A stretch of DNA of 37,200 nucleotides from NCBI GenBank assembly GCA_009731375.1, contig BJOX01000095.1:746544-783743 (forward strand), written 5' to 3'. This document shows positions 10,451 to 20,884 of this stretch, one piece after another; within the stretch, counting starts at the first letter, position 1; each line of letters starts with the position of its first letter. The notes under the pieces were generated by a model that was not told the DNA's origin, searched no databases, and was given only the letters and a program-made list of their open reading frames with translations. The stretch comes from Paulinella micropora (taxonomy: Eukaryota; Cercozoa; Imbricatea; Euglyphida). A program made the translations under genes and the position numbers.

Positions 10451-10453
10451 AGC

Positions 10454-10485
<32 letters not shown>

Positions 10486-10498
10486 GAACAGAGATGAC

Positions 10499-10573
10499 CG
10501 GCAGGGTGATGATGTTTTCTTCTGTCTGTTTTTTCTGTTTAGGGGACTTGGCAGGGGATCGCGATGGAGAGCG
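10499..10573 (-). CDS. 75-nt basic exon ([12 protein letters not shown]..)
   Basis: Acceptor TATGTCACTAG, donor CTGCCG|GTCATC, exactly 25 codons, phase 0-0. It encodes [12 protein letters not shown] followed by [13 protein letters not shown]. The other frames contain stops. S/P/K-rich sequence like this is typical of disordered linkers. The eroded copy at 9676-9728 differs partly at silent sites. Confidence 0.65.
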
Positions 10574-10574
10574 C

Positions 10575-10675
10575 TAGTGACATACATACATACATACATA
10601 CATGCATACATACATACATGCATACATATATACATGCATACATACATACCGTACGTACGTACACGTACGTACGTA

Positions 10676-10719
<44 letters not shown>

Positions 10720-10835
10720 TACACACATACATACATACACACACACACACACATGCTTAAGCAACCCCATCTCCGCACGCGAGTGGGTCGGTGATACGTA
10801 GGTAGGTAGATAGATAGATAGATAGATAGACAGAC

Positions 10836-10874
<39 letters not shown>

Positions 10875-10899
10875 ATAGAATAGAATAGAATAGAATAGA

Positions 10900-10940
<41 letters not shown>

Positions 10941-10995
10941 GATAGAGATAGAGATAGATAGATAGATAGAGATAGATAGATAGATAGATATATAG

Positions 10996-11048
<53 letters not shown>

Positions 11049-11057
11049 GATAGATGA
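10575..11057 (-). repeat. CATA, CA, GATA tracts with an EMGLLKH island
   Basis: (CATA)n and (CA)n at 10580-10752, an island at 10754-10797, then GATA/GAATA to 11055. The island encodes AEMGLLKH on the minus strand before GTGTGT. It is homologous to AEVELLKQ at 11756-11824, with silent changes in both Leu codons and the Lys codon. Confidence 0.7.
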
Positions 11058-11164
11058 GATGTTGCAAAGGAATGTAGTCCTTGCAAAGGAACGCAGTTTC
11101 ACATCAAACAATAATTTGTGTACTGTGCATGTGTCCGGGATGGGAATCACGGGTAGACTGTGTT
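11058..11164 (-). CDS. Exon [20 protein letters not shown], copy A
   Basis: The acceptor CCTCCTCTTCTTTTTCCAG is strong. The frame reads [18 protein letters not shown], then [19 protein letters not shown] copy at 32163-32246 is nearly identical. Over their shared stretch the only differences I see before the 3' end are TTA/TTG and TTG/CTG, both silent Leu changes in this frame. The donor is unclear (GCACA|GTACAC is possible), and the start phase does not match the exon at 11756-11824. Confidence 0.5.
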
Positions 11165-11280
11165 CTGGAAAAAGAAGAGGAGGAAGGACGTTGAAGAAAA
11201 AGGCAATCTAGGAATGGAGAGTGGGAGGATAAGGAAGAAGAGAAAGAAAAGGAAGCCGTTAGTCCAAGTGTTTTGAGCAC
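11165..11280. other. Unique purine-rich intron segment
   Basis: GA-rich on the plus strand, so pyrimidine-rich on the coding strand (CTTCCTTCTCCTCCT-like), directly upstream of the acceptor at 11165. No exon is seen inside it. Confidence 0.5.
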
Positions 11281-11281
11281 C

Positions 11282-11371
<90 letters not shown>

Positions 11372-11428
11372 CACACACACACACACACACCTGTTTGAGA
11401 AGTTCCACCTCTGCGCGCGAGGGTCAGT

Positions 11429-11504
<76 letters not shown>

Positions 11505-11557
11505 CACACACACACACACCTGTTTGAGAAGTTCTACCTCTGCGCGCGAGGGTCAGT

Positions 11558-11633
<76 letters not shown>

Positions 11634-11698
11634 CATAGATAGATAGATACACACACACACCTGTTTGAGAAGTTCCACCTCTGCGTGCGAGGGTCAGT

Positions 11699-11740
<42 letters not shown>

Positions 11741-11750
11741 CAAACACACA
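11282..11750 (-). repeat. Three truncated EVELLKQ exon copies in GATA/CA tracts
   Basis: Islands at 11391-11430, 11520-11560 and 11661-11700 keep the 3' part of the exon at 11756-11824 ([15 protein letters not shown]). Upstream they begin with CACTGACCCTCGCGCGCAG, which itself looks like a branch point plus acceptor. One copy has a silent GTG/GTA change. Units of about 130-140 bp are (GATA)n, island, (CA)n. Confidence 0.75.
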
Positions 11751-11755
11751 CACAC

Positions 11756-11824
11756 CTGTTTGAGAAGTTCCACCTCTGCGCGCGAAGGTCGGTGCGCAGC
11801 GGGCAGGACTGGAGTGGGAATAAC
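11756..11824 (-). CDS. 69-nt exon ([20 protein letters not shown]..)
   Basis: The acceptor is (CT)n followed by CATGGCCAG; the donor is AAACAG|GTGTGT. 23 codons, phase 0-0: [14 protein letters not shown] then [10 protein letters not shown] 5' copy at 11930-11972 reads [14 protein letters not shown] with silent GCG/GCA and TCG/TCA changes and loses its 3' half to TGTA repeats. Both introns bordering this exon begin or end in pure dinucleotide repeat. Confidence 0.67.
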
Positions 11825-11830
11825 CTGGCC

Positions 11831-11832
<2 letters not shown>

Positions 11833-11890
<58 letters not shown>

Positions 11891-11964
11891 AGTTATGCAT
11901 GTATGTATGTATGTGTGTATGTGAAGGTCGGTGTGCAGCGGGCAGGATGTGGGAGGGGACAGGC

Positions 11965-12036
<72 letters not shown>
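11833..12036 (-). repeat. GA tracts flanking a truncated AAHRPS exon copy
   Basis: (GA)n at 11833-11888 and 11974-12036. Between them, 11930-11972 is a 5' half copy of the exon at 11756-11824 with an intact CATTACCAG acceptor and no donor. Confidence 0.8.
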
Positions 12037-12787
12037 NNNNNNNNNNNNNNNNNNNNNNNNNNNNNNNNNNNNNNNNNNNNNNNNNNNNNNNNNNNNNNNN
12101 NNNNNNNNNNNNNNNNNNNNNNNNNNNNNNNNNNNNNNNNNNNNNNNNNNNNNNNNNNNNNNNNNNNNNNNNNNNNNNNNNNNNNNNNNNNNNNNNNNNN
12201 NNNNNNNNNNNNNNNNNNNNNNNNNNNNNNNNNNNNNNNNNNNNNNNNNNNNNNNNNNNNNNNNNNNNNNNNNNNNNNNNNNNNNNNNNNNNNNNNNNNN
12301 NNNNNNNNNNNNNNNNNNNNNNNNNNNNNNNNNNNNNNNNNNNNNNNNNNNNNNNNNNNNNNNNNNNNNNNNNNNNNNNNNNNNNNNNNNNNNNNNNNNN
12401 NNNNNNNNNNNNNNNNNNNNNNNNNNNNNNNNNNNNNNNNNNNNNNNNNNNNNNNNNNNNNNNNNNNNNNNNNNNNNNNNNNNNNNNNNNNNNNNNNNNN
12501 NNNNNNNNNNNNNNNNNNNNNNNNNNNNNNNNNNNNNNNNNNNNNNNNNNNNNNNNNNNNNNNNNNNNNNNNNNNNNNNNNNNNNNNNNNNNNNNNNNNN
12601 NNNNNNNNNNNNNNNNNNNNNNNNNNNNNNNNNNNNNNNNNNNNNNNNNNNNNNNNNNNNNNNNNNNNNNNNNNNNNNNNNNNNNNNNNNNNNNNNNNNN
12701 NNNNNNNNNNNNNNNNNNNNNNNNNNNNNNNNNNNNNNNNNNNNNNNNNNNNNNNNNNNNNNNNNNNNNNNNNNNNNNNNNNNNNNN
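12037..12787. other. Assembly gap (N, 751)
   Basis: N run flanked by GA on the left and GT/GA on the right. An exon could be hidden here. Confidence 0.95.
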
Positions 12788-13434
<647 letters not shown>

Positions 13435-13515
13435 CAATTGTTTGTTGGGCGTCGGGAAGCTGATAATCGCTCCAGTGGGGCCGAAAGGATTATCAGGAGA
13501 GAACGTGACAAAGTC
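13435..13515 (-). CDS. 81-nt exon with NPFG motif ([15 protein letters not shown]..)
   Basis: Acceptor ACATTCAG, donor CAATTG|GTCATA, 27 codons, phase 0-0: [20 protein letters not shown] then PTPNKQL. It follows in phase from the exons at 13784-13834 and 14096-14191. NPF is a known EH-domain ligand in endocytic proteins, but one motif does not establish function. The paralogous exons have HPFG and NPFG at the same place. Confidence 0.65.
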
Positions 13516-13592
13516 CTGAATGTTTATGTATATATATATATATATATATATGTGCATATGTATATATATATATGTATATATATATATACATA

Positions 13593-13626
<34 letters not shown>

Positions 13627-13627
<1 letters not shown>

Positions 13628-13676
13628 ATACAATGGCACGCGTGGGCCCAAAAGGATTGCCAGCACAGAACGCGAC
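13627..13676 (-). pseudogene. Eroded copy of the NPFG exon
   Basis: Reads [16 protein letters not shown] before GTATATA. The acceptor is replaced by (TATC)n with no AG, so this copy is probably skipped. Confidence 0.55.
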
Positions 13677-13731
<55 letters not shown>

Positions 13732-13783
13732 TGTATATGATATTATTATGTATATGTGTATGTTTATGTATATGTATATATAC

Positions 13784-13834
13784 AATCGCTCCAGCGGGGC
13801 CAAAAGGATGGCCAGGAGAGAACGTGACACAGTC
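13784..13834 (-). CDS. 51-nt exon (DCVTFSPGHPFGPAGAI)
   Basis: Acceptor ACAAAGAG, donor GCGATT|GTATAT, 17 codons, phase 0-0. Paralogue of the first 17 codons of the exon at 13435-13515. In the longer exon the frame continues through the position of this donor, so the donor here may have arisen from the TATA repeat. Confidence 0.58.
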
Positions 13835-13889
13835 CTCTTTGTTTATATGTATATGTATATGTATATCTATATTTATATGTATATCGTTT

Positions 13890-14060
13890 ATCTGCATATG
13901 TACATCAAGAAATGTTGCCGGGTGATGCGGCCTGGCTGGCTATGTATGTATGCATTTGTATGTATGTAAAAGTTATACCTATGTAAGTACCCCCCTGCGG
14001 GGTTGGCTGGGTTGATTGACCTGGAAGGCTCGATTGCCAATTTGTCCGCGGAGGGAAGAT
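13890..14060 (-). pseudogene. Two weak islands: PGNIS end and a DKLA copy
   Basis: 13898-13944 has acceptor CATACATAG and could read SQAASPGNIS then stop, an alternative 3' end. 13987-14058 reads DKLAIEPS...NPANPAG and is a diverged copy of the exon at 14096-14191 without a proper acceptor. Confidence 0.35.
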
Positions 14061-14095
14061 AGATTAAGTACGCATAGTAGTATGTCTGTATTTAC

Positions 14096-14191
14096 CTCGG
14101 CGGGGTTGGCCAGGTTGACAGGGACAGGCACTAATGCCAATTTGTCCTGCGAGGCAGTGCGACCACCGTGACCCATTGAGTTCAAGACGGC
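14096..14191 (-). CDS. 96-nt exon ([20 protein letters not shown]..)
   Basis: Acceptor TTACCTCTCTTTAG, donor GCCGAG|GTAAAT, both close to consensus. 32 codons, phase 0-0: [20 protein letters not shown] then [12 protein letters not shown]. It continues in phase from the Gly/Lys exon at 14604-14656. Fragments of it recur at 13987-14058 and 14440-14465. Confidence 0.7.
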
Positions 14192-14294
14192 CTAAAGAGA
14201 GGTAAGTAGGTAGGTAGGTAGGTAGATTGGTAGCTAGGTAGGTAGGTAGGTGGGTAGGCAGGTAGGTAGGTAGGTAGGTAGGTAGGTAGATAGG

Positions 14295-14325
<31 letters not shown>

Positions 14326-14371
14326 TAGATAGATGGATAGATAGATGGATAGATAGATGGATAGATAGATG

Positions 14372-14413
<42 letters not shown>

Positions 14414-14466
14414 GAGATAGGTAGTGTGTGTAAGTCCGCATGACCCGTTGAGTTCAGCGTGAACGA

Positions 14467-14524
<58 letters not shown>

Positions 14525-14603
14525 GAGGTAGATAGGAAGATGAATAGATAGATAGATGGATAGATAGATAGATAGATAGATAGATATATAGATAGATAGC
14601 TAC
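14192..14603. repeat. GGTA, GATA and GA microsatellites
   Basis: (GGTA)n at 14201-14290, (GATA)n/(GGATAGAT)n to 14420, a 40-bp island 14430-14472 that is an eroded piece of the previous exon without AG, then (GA)n to 14520 and GATA. Confidence 0.9.
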
Positions 14604-14656
14604 CTTGCCTGCCTTTCCCATACCCTTGCCCACAGCCTTTCCACCGTTATACACGC
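14604..14656 (-). CDS. 53-nt Gly/Lys exon ([17 protein letters not shown])
   Basis: Acceptor GCATGTAG, donor GGCAAG|GTAGCT, phase 1 to 0. The leading GC completes Gly with the G of the previous exon. It changes the chain from phase 1 to phase 0, as required by the next exon at 14096-14191. Confidence 0.68.
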
Positions 14657-14776
14657 CTACATGCATACATACATACATACATACATTTTTGCGTACACAC
14701 ACACACACATACATACATACATACATACGTACGTACATACATACATACATACATACATACATACATACATACATAC
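14657..14776. repeat. CATA/CA microsatellite intron
   Basis: On the coding strand this is a GTATGTATG... intron: the repeat itself forms the donor GTATGT of the upstream exon at 14777-14809. Confidence 0.9.
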
Positions 14777-14809
14777 CTTTGCCTGTCATCTTGGCCCCTT
14801 TCACTACAC
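14777..14809 (-). CDS. 33-nt exon ([10 protein letters not shown])
   Basis: Acceptor TATTTGTATCAG, donor GCAAAG|GTATGT, phase 1-1, encoding (G)[10 protein letters not shown]. All 33 bases are needed to keep phase with its neighbours. Confidence 0.68.
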
Positions 14810-14814
14810 CTGAT

Positions 14815-14817
<3 letters not shown>

Positions 14818-14904
<87 letters not shown>

Positions 14905-14913
14905 GGATAGATG

Positions 14914-14977
<64 letters not shown>

Positions 14978-15049
14978 TGTAGGTAGGTAGGTAGATTGAT
15001 AGATAGATAGATAGGTAGGTAGGTAGGTAGGTAGGTAGATAGATAGATC

Positions 15050-15121
<72 letters not shown>

Positions 15122-15180
15122 CTCACCTTATCAGCTCAGCTTGGCGACCTTCACTACGCCATGCCGGGTCAACTAACTAA

Positions 15181-15252
<72 letters not shown>

Positions 15253-15266
15253 ATCTATGTACCTAC

Positions 15267-15329
<63 letters not shown>

Positions 15330-15435
15330 CCTACCTACCTACCTACCTACCTACCTATCTCCATACATCCATACACACTTACACACATACCTTGTCCGGT
15401 GAGCTGGCGCCTTTCACTACGCCATGCCCAGTCAA

Positions 15436-15530
<95 letters not shown>

Positions 15531-15555
15531 CCTACCTACCTACCTACCTACCTAC

Positions 15556-15598
<43 letters not shown>

Positions 15599-15630
15599 CC
15601 TACCTACCTCCATACACACGTACACACATA
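14818..15630 (-). repeat. GATA/TA and CTAT blocks with two altered VVKG exon copies
   Basis: GATA to 15120, then the repeat switches strand to (CTAT)n/(CTAC)n at 15178-15360 and 15436-15607. Islands 15127-15173 (donor GATAAG|GTGAGT, in-frame stops) and 15391-15435 (donor ACAAG|GTATGT, 1-nt deletion GCGCCAGCTC against GCGCCAAGCTC) are copies of the exon at 15632-15685 whose 5' ends are lost. The repeat inversion between copies is unusual. Confidence 0.75.
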
Positions 15631-15631
15631 C

Positions 15632-15685
15632 CTTGTCCGGTGAGCTTGGCGCCTTTCACTACGCCATGCCCTGTCATCTTCGCAC
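15632..15685 (-). CDS. 54-nt exon ([17 protein letters not shown])
   Basis: Acceptor CCTACCTACCTAG, donor GGACAAG|GTATGT, phase 1-1. The product contains an internal repeat: [10 protein letters not shown] / GAKLTGQG. This is the intact member of a family of seven islands between 15.1 and 16.1 kb. Confidence 0.68.
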
Positions 15686-15714
15686 CTAGGTAGGTAGGTA
15701 GGTAGGTAGGTAGG

Positions 15715-15808
<94 letters not shown>

Positions 15809-15872
15809 TTAGATAGATAGAGCTTGACGCCTTTCACTACGCCATGCCCTGTCATCTTCTCACCTAGGTAGG

Positions 15873-15917
<45 letters not shown>

Positions 15918-15930
15918 GGATGGATGGATG

Positions 15931-15998
<68 letters not shown>

Positions 15999-16120
15999 CG
16001 CCTTTCACTACGCCATGCCCTGTCATATTCGCACCTAGGTAGGTAGGTAGGTAGATAGATAGATAGATAGATAGATAGATACGCCTTTCACTACGCCATG
16101 CCCTGTCATCTTCGCACCTA
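15686..16120 (-). pseudogene. Three short [11 protein letters not shown] copies in GATA/GGTA
   Basis: Islands 15831-15863, 16002-16034 and 16085-16117 have perfect CCTACCTAG acceptors and open frames (EKMTG.., ANMTG.., [10 protein letters not shown]). The donor position reads GTGAAAG|GCGTAT, so a 33-nt phase 1-1 exon would need a GC donor. Without it they are truncated copies of the 54-nt exon. Confidence 0.5.
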
Positions 16121-16190
16121 GGTAGGTAGGTAGGTAGGTAGGTAGATAGATAGATAGATAGATAGATAGGTAGGTAGGTAGGTAGGTAGG

Positions 16191-16245
<55 letters not shown>

Positions 16246-16371
16246 TAGATGATAGGTAAGTAGGTAGGTAGGTAGGTAGGTAGGTAGGTAGAAAGAAAGA
16301 AGGAAAGAAAGAAAGAAAGAAAGAAGAAAGAAAGAAGGAAAGAAGGAAGGAAAGAAAGAAAGAAAGAAAGA

Positions 16372-16446
<75 letters not shown>

Positions 16447-16510
16447 GAAGGAAGGAAGGAAGGAAGGAAGGAAGGAAGGAAGGAAGGAAGAAGGAAAGAA
16501 AGAAAGAAAC
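16121..16510. repeat. GGTA, GATA, GAAA, GTAA and GGAA microsatellites
   Basis: Successive blocks of related tetramers with sharp borders: GGTA/GATA to 16292, GAAA/GGAA to 16372, (GTAA)n 16372-16409, GAAA to 16444, (GGAA)n to 16490, GAAA. Confidence 0.95.
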
Positions 16511-16543
16511 CTTTCACCACTCCCGACCCCACCATCTTGCCGC
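16511..16543 (-). CDS. 33-nt exon ([10 protein letters not shown])
   Basis: Acceptor GGATGTGGATGTGCAG, donor GTGAAAG|GTTTCT, phase 1-1: (G)[10 protein letters not shown]. Paralogous to [10 protein letters not shown] and [10 protein letters not shown] exons. Confidence 0.68.
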
Positions 16544-16620
16544 CTGCACATCCACATCCACATCCACATCCACATCCACAGCCACAGCCACATCCACATC
16601 CACATCACATCCACATCCAC
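16544..16620. repeat. CCACAT/CCACAG hexamer repeat
   Basis: About 12 hexamers. On the coding strand (GATGTG)n forms most of a 93-nt intron between two exons. Confidence 0.9.
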
Positions 16621-16636
16621 AGAGACAATGTTTGAC

Positions 16637-16693
16637 CTTTGTACACAATCTTGGTGATTTTGCCAGGCGAAGGGGCAGGCACACCACGTCGGC
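16637..16693 (-). CDS. 57-nt exon ([18 protein letters not shown])
   Basis: Acceptor CGTTGTCCAACAAG, donor TACAAAG|GTCAAA, phase 1-1. Frame [18 protein letters not shown]. Other frames are open too, but only this one keeps phase with both neighbours. Confidence 0.66.
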
Positions 16694-16729
16694 CTTGTTG
16701 GACAACGATAGATATGTACATATGTATCT

Positions 16730-16740
16730 ATTGTGTGTAA

Positions 16741-16783
<43 letters not shown>

Positions 16784-16821
16784 TGTGTGTGTGTTTGTGT
16801 GTGTGTGTTTGTGTGTGTGTG

Positions 16822-16866
<45 letters not shown>

Positions 16867-16882
16867 TGTGTGTGTGTGTGTA

Positions 16883-16915
<33 letters not shown>
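16730..16915. repeat. GT and GA dinucleotide tracts
   Basis: Alternating (GT)n and (GA)n blocks with TTTG interruptions, forming the intron between two exons. Confidence 0.95.
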
Positions 16916-16918
<3 letters not shown>

Positions 16919-16924
16919 ACGTAC

Positions 16925-16957
16925 CGAAGCTGCCGCTGCGTTCCGCTTTGACTGGTC
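16925..16957 (-). CDS. 33-nt exon ([10 protein letters not shown])
   Basis: Acceptor CGACATGTGTAG, donor CTTCG|GTACGT, phase 1-1: (G)[10 protein letters not shown]. Confidence 0.68.
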
Positions 16958-16969
16958 CTACACATGTCG

Positions 16970-17096
16970 ATGTAGATGTAGATGTAGATGTAGGTGTATA
17001 TGTATATTTATATGCATATGTATATGCATATGCATATGCCTATGTATCTGTATCTGTATCTGTATCTGTATCTGTATCTGTATATGTATATGTATA

Positions 17097-17128
<32 letters not shown>

Positions 17129-17138
17129 CGTATATGTA

Positions 17139-17202
<64 letters not shown>

Positions 17203-17275
17203 ATATGTAATATGTATATGTATATGTATATGTGTATATGTATATGTATATGTATATGTATTTGTATATGTATTT
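16970..17275. repeat. GATGTA / TGTATA / TGTATC hexamer array
   Basis: Blocks of hexamers (TGTAGA, TGTATA, TGTATC, TGTATG) that change stepwise. Whole intron. Confidence 0.9.
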
Positions 17276-17281
17276 GTATAC

Positions 17282-17312
17282 CTTTTTCCATAGGTAAGTC
17301 AGTTACCTCGTC
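17282..17312 (-). CDS. 31-nt exon (DEVTDLPMEK)
   Basis: Acceptor GTATGTATGTAG, donor GAAAAAG|GTATAC, phase 0 to 1. This shift from phase 0 to 1 is what the next exon requires. Confidence 0.68.
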
Positions 17313-17315
17313 CTA

Positions 17316-17420
17316 CATACATACACATACATACATACATACATACATACATACATACATACATACATACATACATACATACATAATACACACACACACA
17401 CACATACATACATACATACA

Positions 17421-17456
<36 letters not shown>

Positions 17457-17780
17457 TATATGTATGTATGTATGTATATATACATAACATACATAACATA
17501 CATTACATACATTACTTACATTACATTAACATTAACATTAACATTAACATCAACATTTACGTTAACATTGACATTTACATTGACATTCAGATTTACATTT
17601 AAATTTACATTACATTTACATTACATTACATTACATAACATTACATAACATACATAACATACATAACATACATAACACACATAATATACATAACATACAT
17701 AACATACATAACATACATAACATACATACACACACATACATACATACATACATACATACATACATACATACACATATACA
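17316..17780. repeat. CATA, ACATTA and CATAA microsatellites
   Basis: (CATA)n and (CA)n, then ACATTA-type hexamers at 17505-17640 and CATAACATA units at 17640-17725. A single intron. Confidence 0.9.
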
Positions 17781-17783
17781 TAC

Positions 17784-17816
17784 CTCTTCCTTGACGTCGC
17801 CAGTGCTTGAGAGCTC
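17784..17816 (-). CDS. 33-nt exon (ELSSTGDVKEE)
   Basis: Acceptor GTATTTATGTAG, donor GAAGAG|GTATGT, 11 codons, phase 0-0. Its DVKEE end matches TVKEE of the preceding exon, with an AAG/AAA silent difference, so the two are old duplicates. Confidence 0.7.
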
Positions 17817-17819
17817 CTA

Positions 17820-17975
17820 CATAAATACATACATACATACATACATACATACATACATACATACATACATACATTACATCCATCCATCCATGCACACTTA
17901 CTACCTACCTACCTACCTACCTACCTACCTACCTATCTACCTATCTACCTACATATATACATATATACATACATA
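17820..17975. repeat. CATA, CCAT and CCTA microsatellite intron
   Basis: (CATA)n, (CCAT)n and (CCTA)n blocks. Nothing else. Confidence 0.9.
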
Positions 17976-17984
17976 GATTTCTAC

Positions 17985-18053
17985 CTCTTCTTTGACCGTC
18001 ATGAACATTGCAAGCCCAGAGGAAGTGTCAGAGGAGGGGCCACCGACCACGTC
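17985..18053 (-). CDS. 69-nt exon (DVVGGPSSDTSSGLAMFM..)
   Basis: Acceptor CATTATAG, donor GAAGAG|GTAGAA, 23 codons, phase 0-0: DVVGGPSSDTSSGLAMFM then TVKEE. Three shortened copies follow upstream (18092-18541). The SSGLA motif also appears in exons 20885-20925 and 19293-19333. Confidence 0.68.
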
Positions 18054-18058
18054 CTATA

Positions 18059-18090
<32 letters not shown>

Positions 18091-18165
18091 AATGAAGTGT
18101 CAGAGGAGGGACCACCGACCACATCCTAATAGTAATGATTGATGATGCTGATGCTGATGATGATG

Positions 18166-18197
<32 letters not shown>

Positions 18198-18314
18198 AAT
18201 AATGATAATGATGATGATATGGTGATGGTGATGGTGGTGATGATGATGATGATGATGATGATGGTGATGATGAAGTGTCAGAGGGACCACCGACCACATC
18301 CTAATAGTGATGAT

Positions 18315-18347
<33 letters not shown>

Positions 18348-18416
18348 CGATGATGATGATGATGATGATGATGGTGATGGTGGTATGGTGGTGGTGGTAT
18401 GGTGGTGGTGATGATG

Positions 18417-18448
<32 letters not shown>

Positions 18449-18545
18449 GATGATGATGATGGTGATGGTGATGATGATGATGATGACTGATGATGATGAT
18501 GGTGATGAAGTGTCAGAGGGACCATCGACCACATCCTAATAGTAA
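18054..18545 (-). repeat. Three truncated DVVGGPS exon copies in GAT repeats
   Basis: Islands near 18092-18130, 18270-18301 and 18505-18541 keep the acceptor (CACTATTAG or ACTATTAG) and DVV[GD]GPS(S)DTS, then enter (ATC)n. GAT/GAC, GGT/GGC and TCA/TCC differences from the intact exon are silent. (GAT)n/(GGT)n fills the rest. Confidence 0.78.
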
Positions 18546-18554
18546 TGATTGATG

Positions 18555-18586
<32 letters not shown>

Positions 18587-18596
18587 GATGATGATG

Positions 18597-18691
<95 letters not shown>

Positions 18692-18692
18692 T

Positions 18693-18759
<67 letters not shown>

Positions 18760-18760
18760 C

Positions 18761-18820
<60 letters not shown>
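18546..18820. repeat. GAT then AAT microsatellite
   Basis: (GAT)n to about 18597, then (AAT)n with GATAAT variants up to the SINE 3' end. Confidence 0.95.
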
Positions 18821-18821
<1 letters not shown>

Positions 18822-19089
18822 GTGCTTCTCTGTCAATGGCTGATGCATTTCTGCACATGCGCCTCCATCGTCTCACCCGTGAGGGGAGTACGAAGAATTG
18901 ACGATAAGCTCTAATGACACCCCCGCAAGGGCAGTTCCAACACTTCCAGACGGGCCGGTATGTTCAATGAAAATACTGGTCCAGAAATAGACCGGTATGT
19001 TCAATGAAAATACTGGTGGCACCGACGGGAATCGAACTGGCGACAGGGCCCAGATGGTAGAACTTGACCACTGGGCTATCACGGTGTCC
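18822..19089 (-). mobile_element. tRNA-derived SINE, copy 1, with internal 37-bp duplication
   Basis: Reverse complement of the element at 22968-23198. It has the same A box and B box regions, and both ends are set in AAT repeat. It is 268 bp against 231 because a segment is tandemly duplicated: 26 bp at 18955-18980 recur at 18992-19017, an offset of 37. It lies antisense to, or rather in the same direction as, the inferred gene (both minus). Confidence 0.78.
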
Positions 19090-19159
<70 letters not shown>

Positions 19160-19214
19160 TAATAACAATAATAGTAATAGTAATAGTAATAAGTAATAGT
19201 AATAGTACTACTAT

Positions 19215-19254
<40 letters not shown>

Positions 19255-19288
19255 GATAATAATAATAATAATAATGATAGACTGTGAT
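19090..19288. repeat. AAT, AGT and ACT microsatellite
   Basis: (AAT)n with GATAAT, AATAGT and (ACT)n blocks. Confidence 0.95.
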
Positions 19289-19292
19289 AGAC

Positions 19293-19333
19293 GTCGCAAG
19301 ACCACTGGACATGTCAGCATGGCTGGCGGCATG
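19293..19333 (-). CDS. 41-nt exon copy (HAASHADMSSGLA)
   Basis: Acceptor TTATCATCAG, don​or GCGAC|GTCTAT, phase 0 to 2, same length as 20885-20925. Over the last ten codons (HANMSSGLAT against HADMSSGLAT) there are four silent changes and one replacement. Both copies could be spliced, but not in series, since the phases would clash; they may be alternative exons. Confidence 0.58.
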
Positions 19334-19339
19334 CTGATG

Positions 19340-20160
<821 letters not shown>

Positions 20161-20200
20161 GATGGTGGTGGTGTGATAACAACAATAATAATAATAATAC

Positions 20201-20700
20201 TATATCTGAGGCGTACTGATGCAGCTAATGGCATATCCTCAACGGACATAAGCCTCCAATACCCTTGTTCGAGGTCCTCCACCCCCCCGTGTCAGTCTCT
20301 CGCCTGATGATCGGGGCCACCGATGGAGCTCCTGAGGGCAAGACTGCACTAAGCCGAGGTTATTCCGCAGTCCCAGCAACCTCTTGCAAGACGTCACCGA
20401 ATGTGCAAGTGCATACACCAAGCGCGGTTGCTAGAGCTGCCTCGAAACCCCACCCATAACAATCTGGTGTCTGCTGGGTCCTGGGCTATCAACCAGCATA
20501 TGCGGAGTTTAAGATCTTTTACGCGCGCAACGACCCTCCTCCCCAGCATCTACCACCAAAGGGTTATGAGTTGGCGTCGCAGTTTAACGCCTTGAGGCCA
20601 TTGGGCTGGAACTCTGTTTAGCAAGTGTGACTAGGTTTTTTCATCGGGATTTCCCTCAAATATGTCACAGTCAACACTCCAAAGCAGTAGTATATCTGAG
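20201..20700. other. 490-bp unique insert flanked by a 10-bp direct repeat
   Basis: TATATCTGAG occurs at 20201-20210 and 20691-20700. AAT repeats lie just outside on both sides. The interior is complex sequence with no microsatellite. On the minus strand the piece next to 20210-20285 reads DLEQGYWRLMSVEDMPLAAS before GTACGC, and TTAGTGCAG near 20350 could be an acceptor. The chain needs an exon of phase 2 to 0 about here. It could instead be a transposable element with its target duplication. Confidence 0.45.
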
Positions 20701-20701
20701 A

Positions 20702-20764
20702 ATAATAATAATAATAATAATAATAATGATAATAATAATAATAATGATAATAATAATAATAATG

Positions 20765-20801
<37 letters not shown>

Positions 20802-20818
20802 TGATGATAATAATAATG

Positions 20819-20880
<62 letters not shown>
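20702..20880. repeat. AAT microsatellite
   Basis: (AAT)n with AATGAT variants, immediately 3' of the donor of the exon at 20885. Confidence 0.95.
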
Positions 20881-20884
20881 GAAC

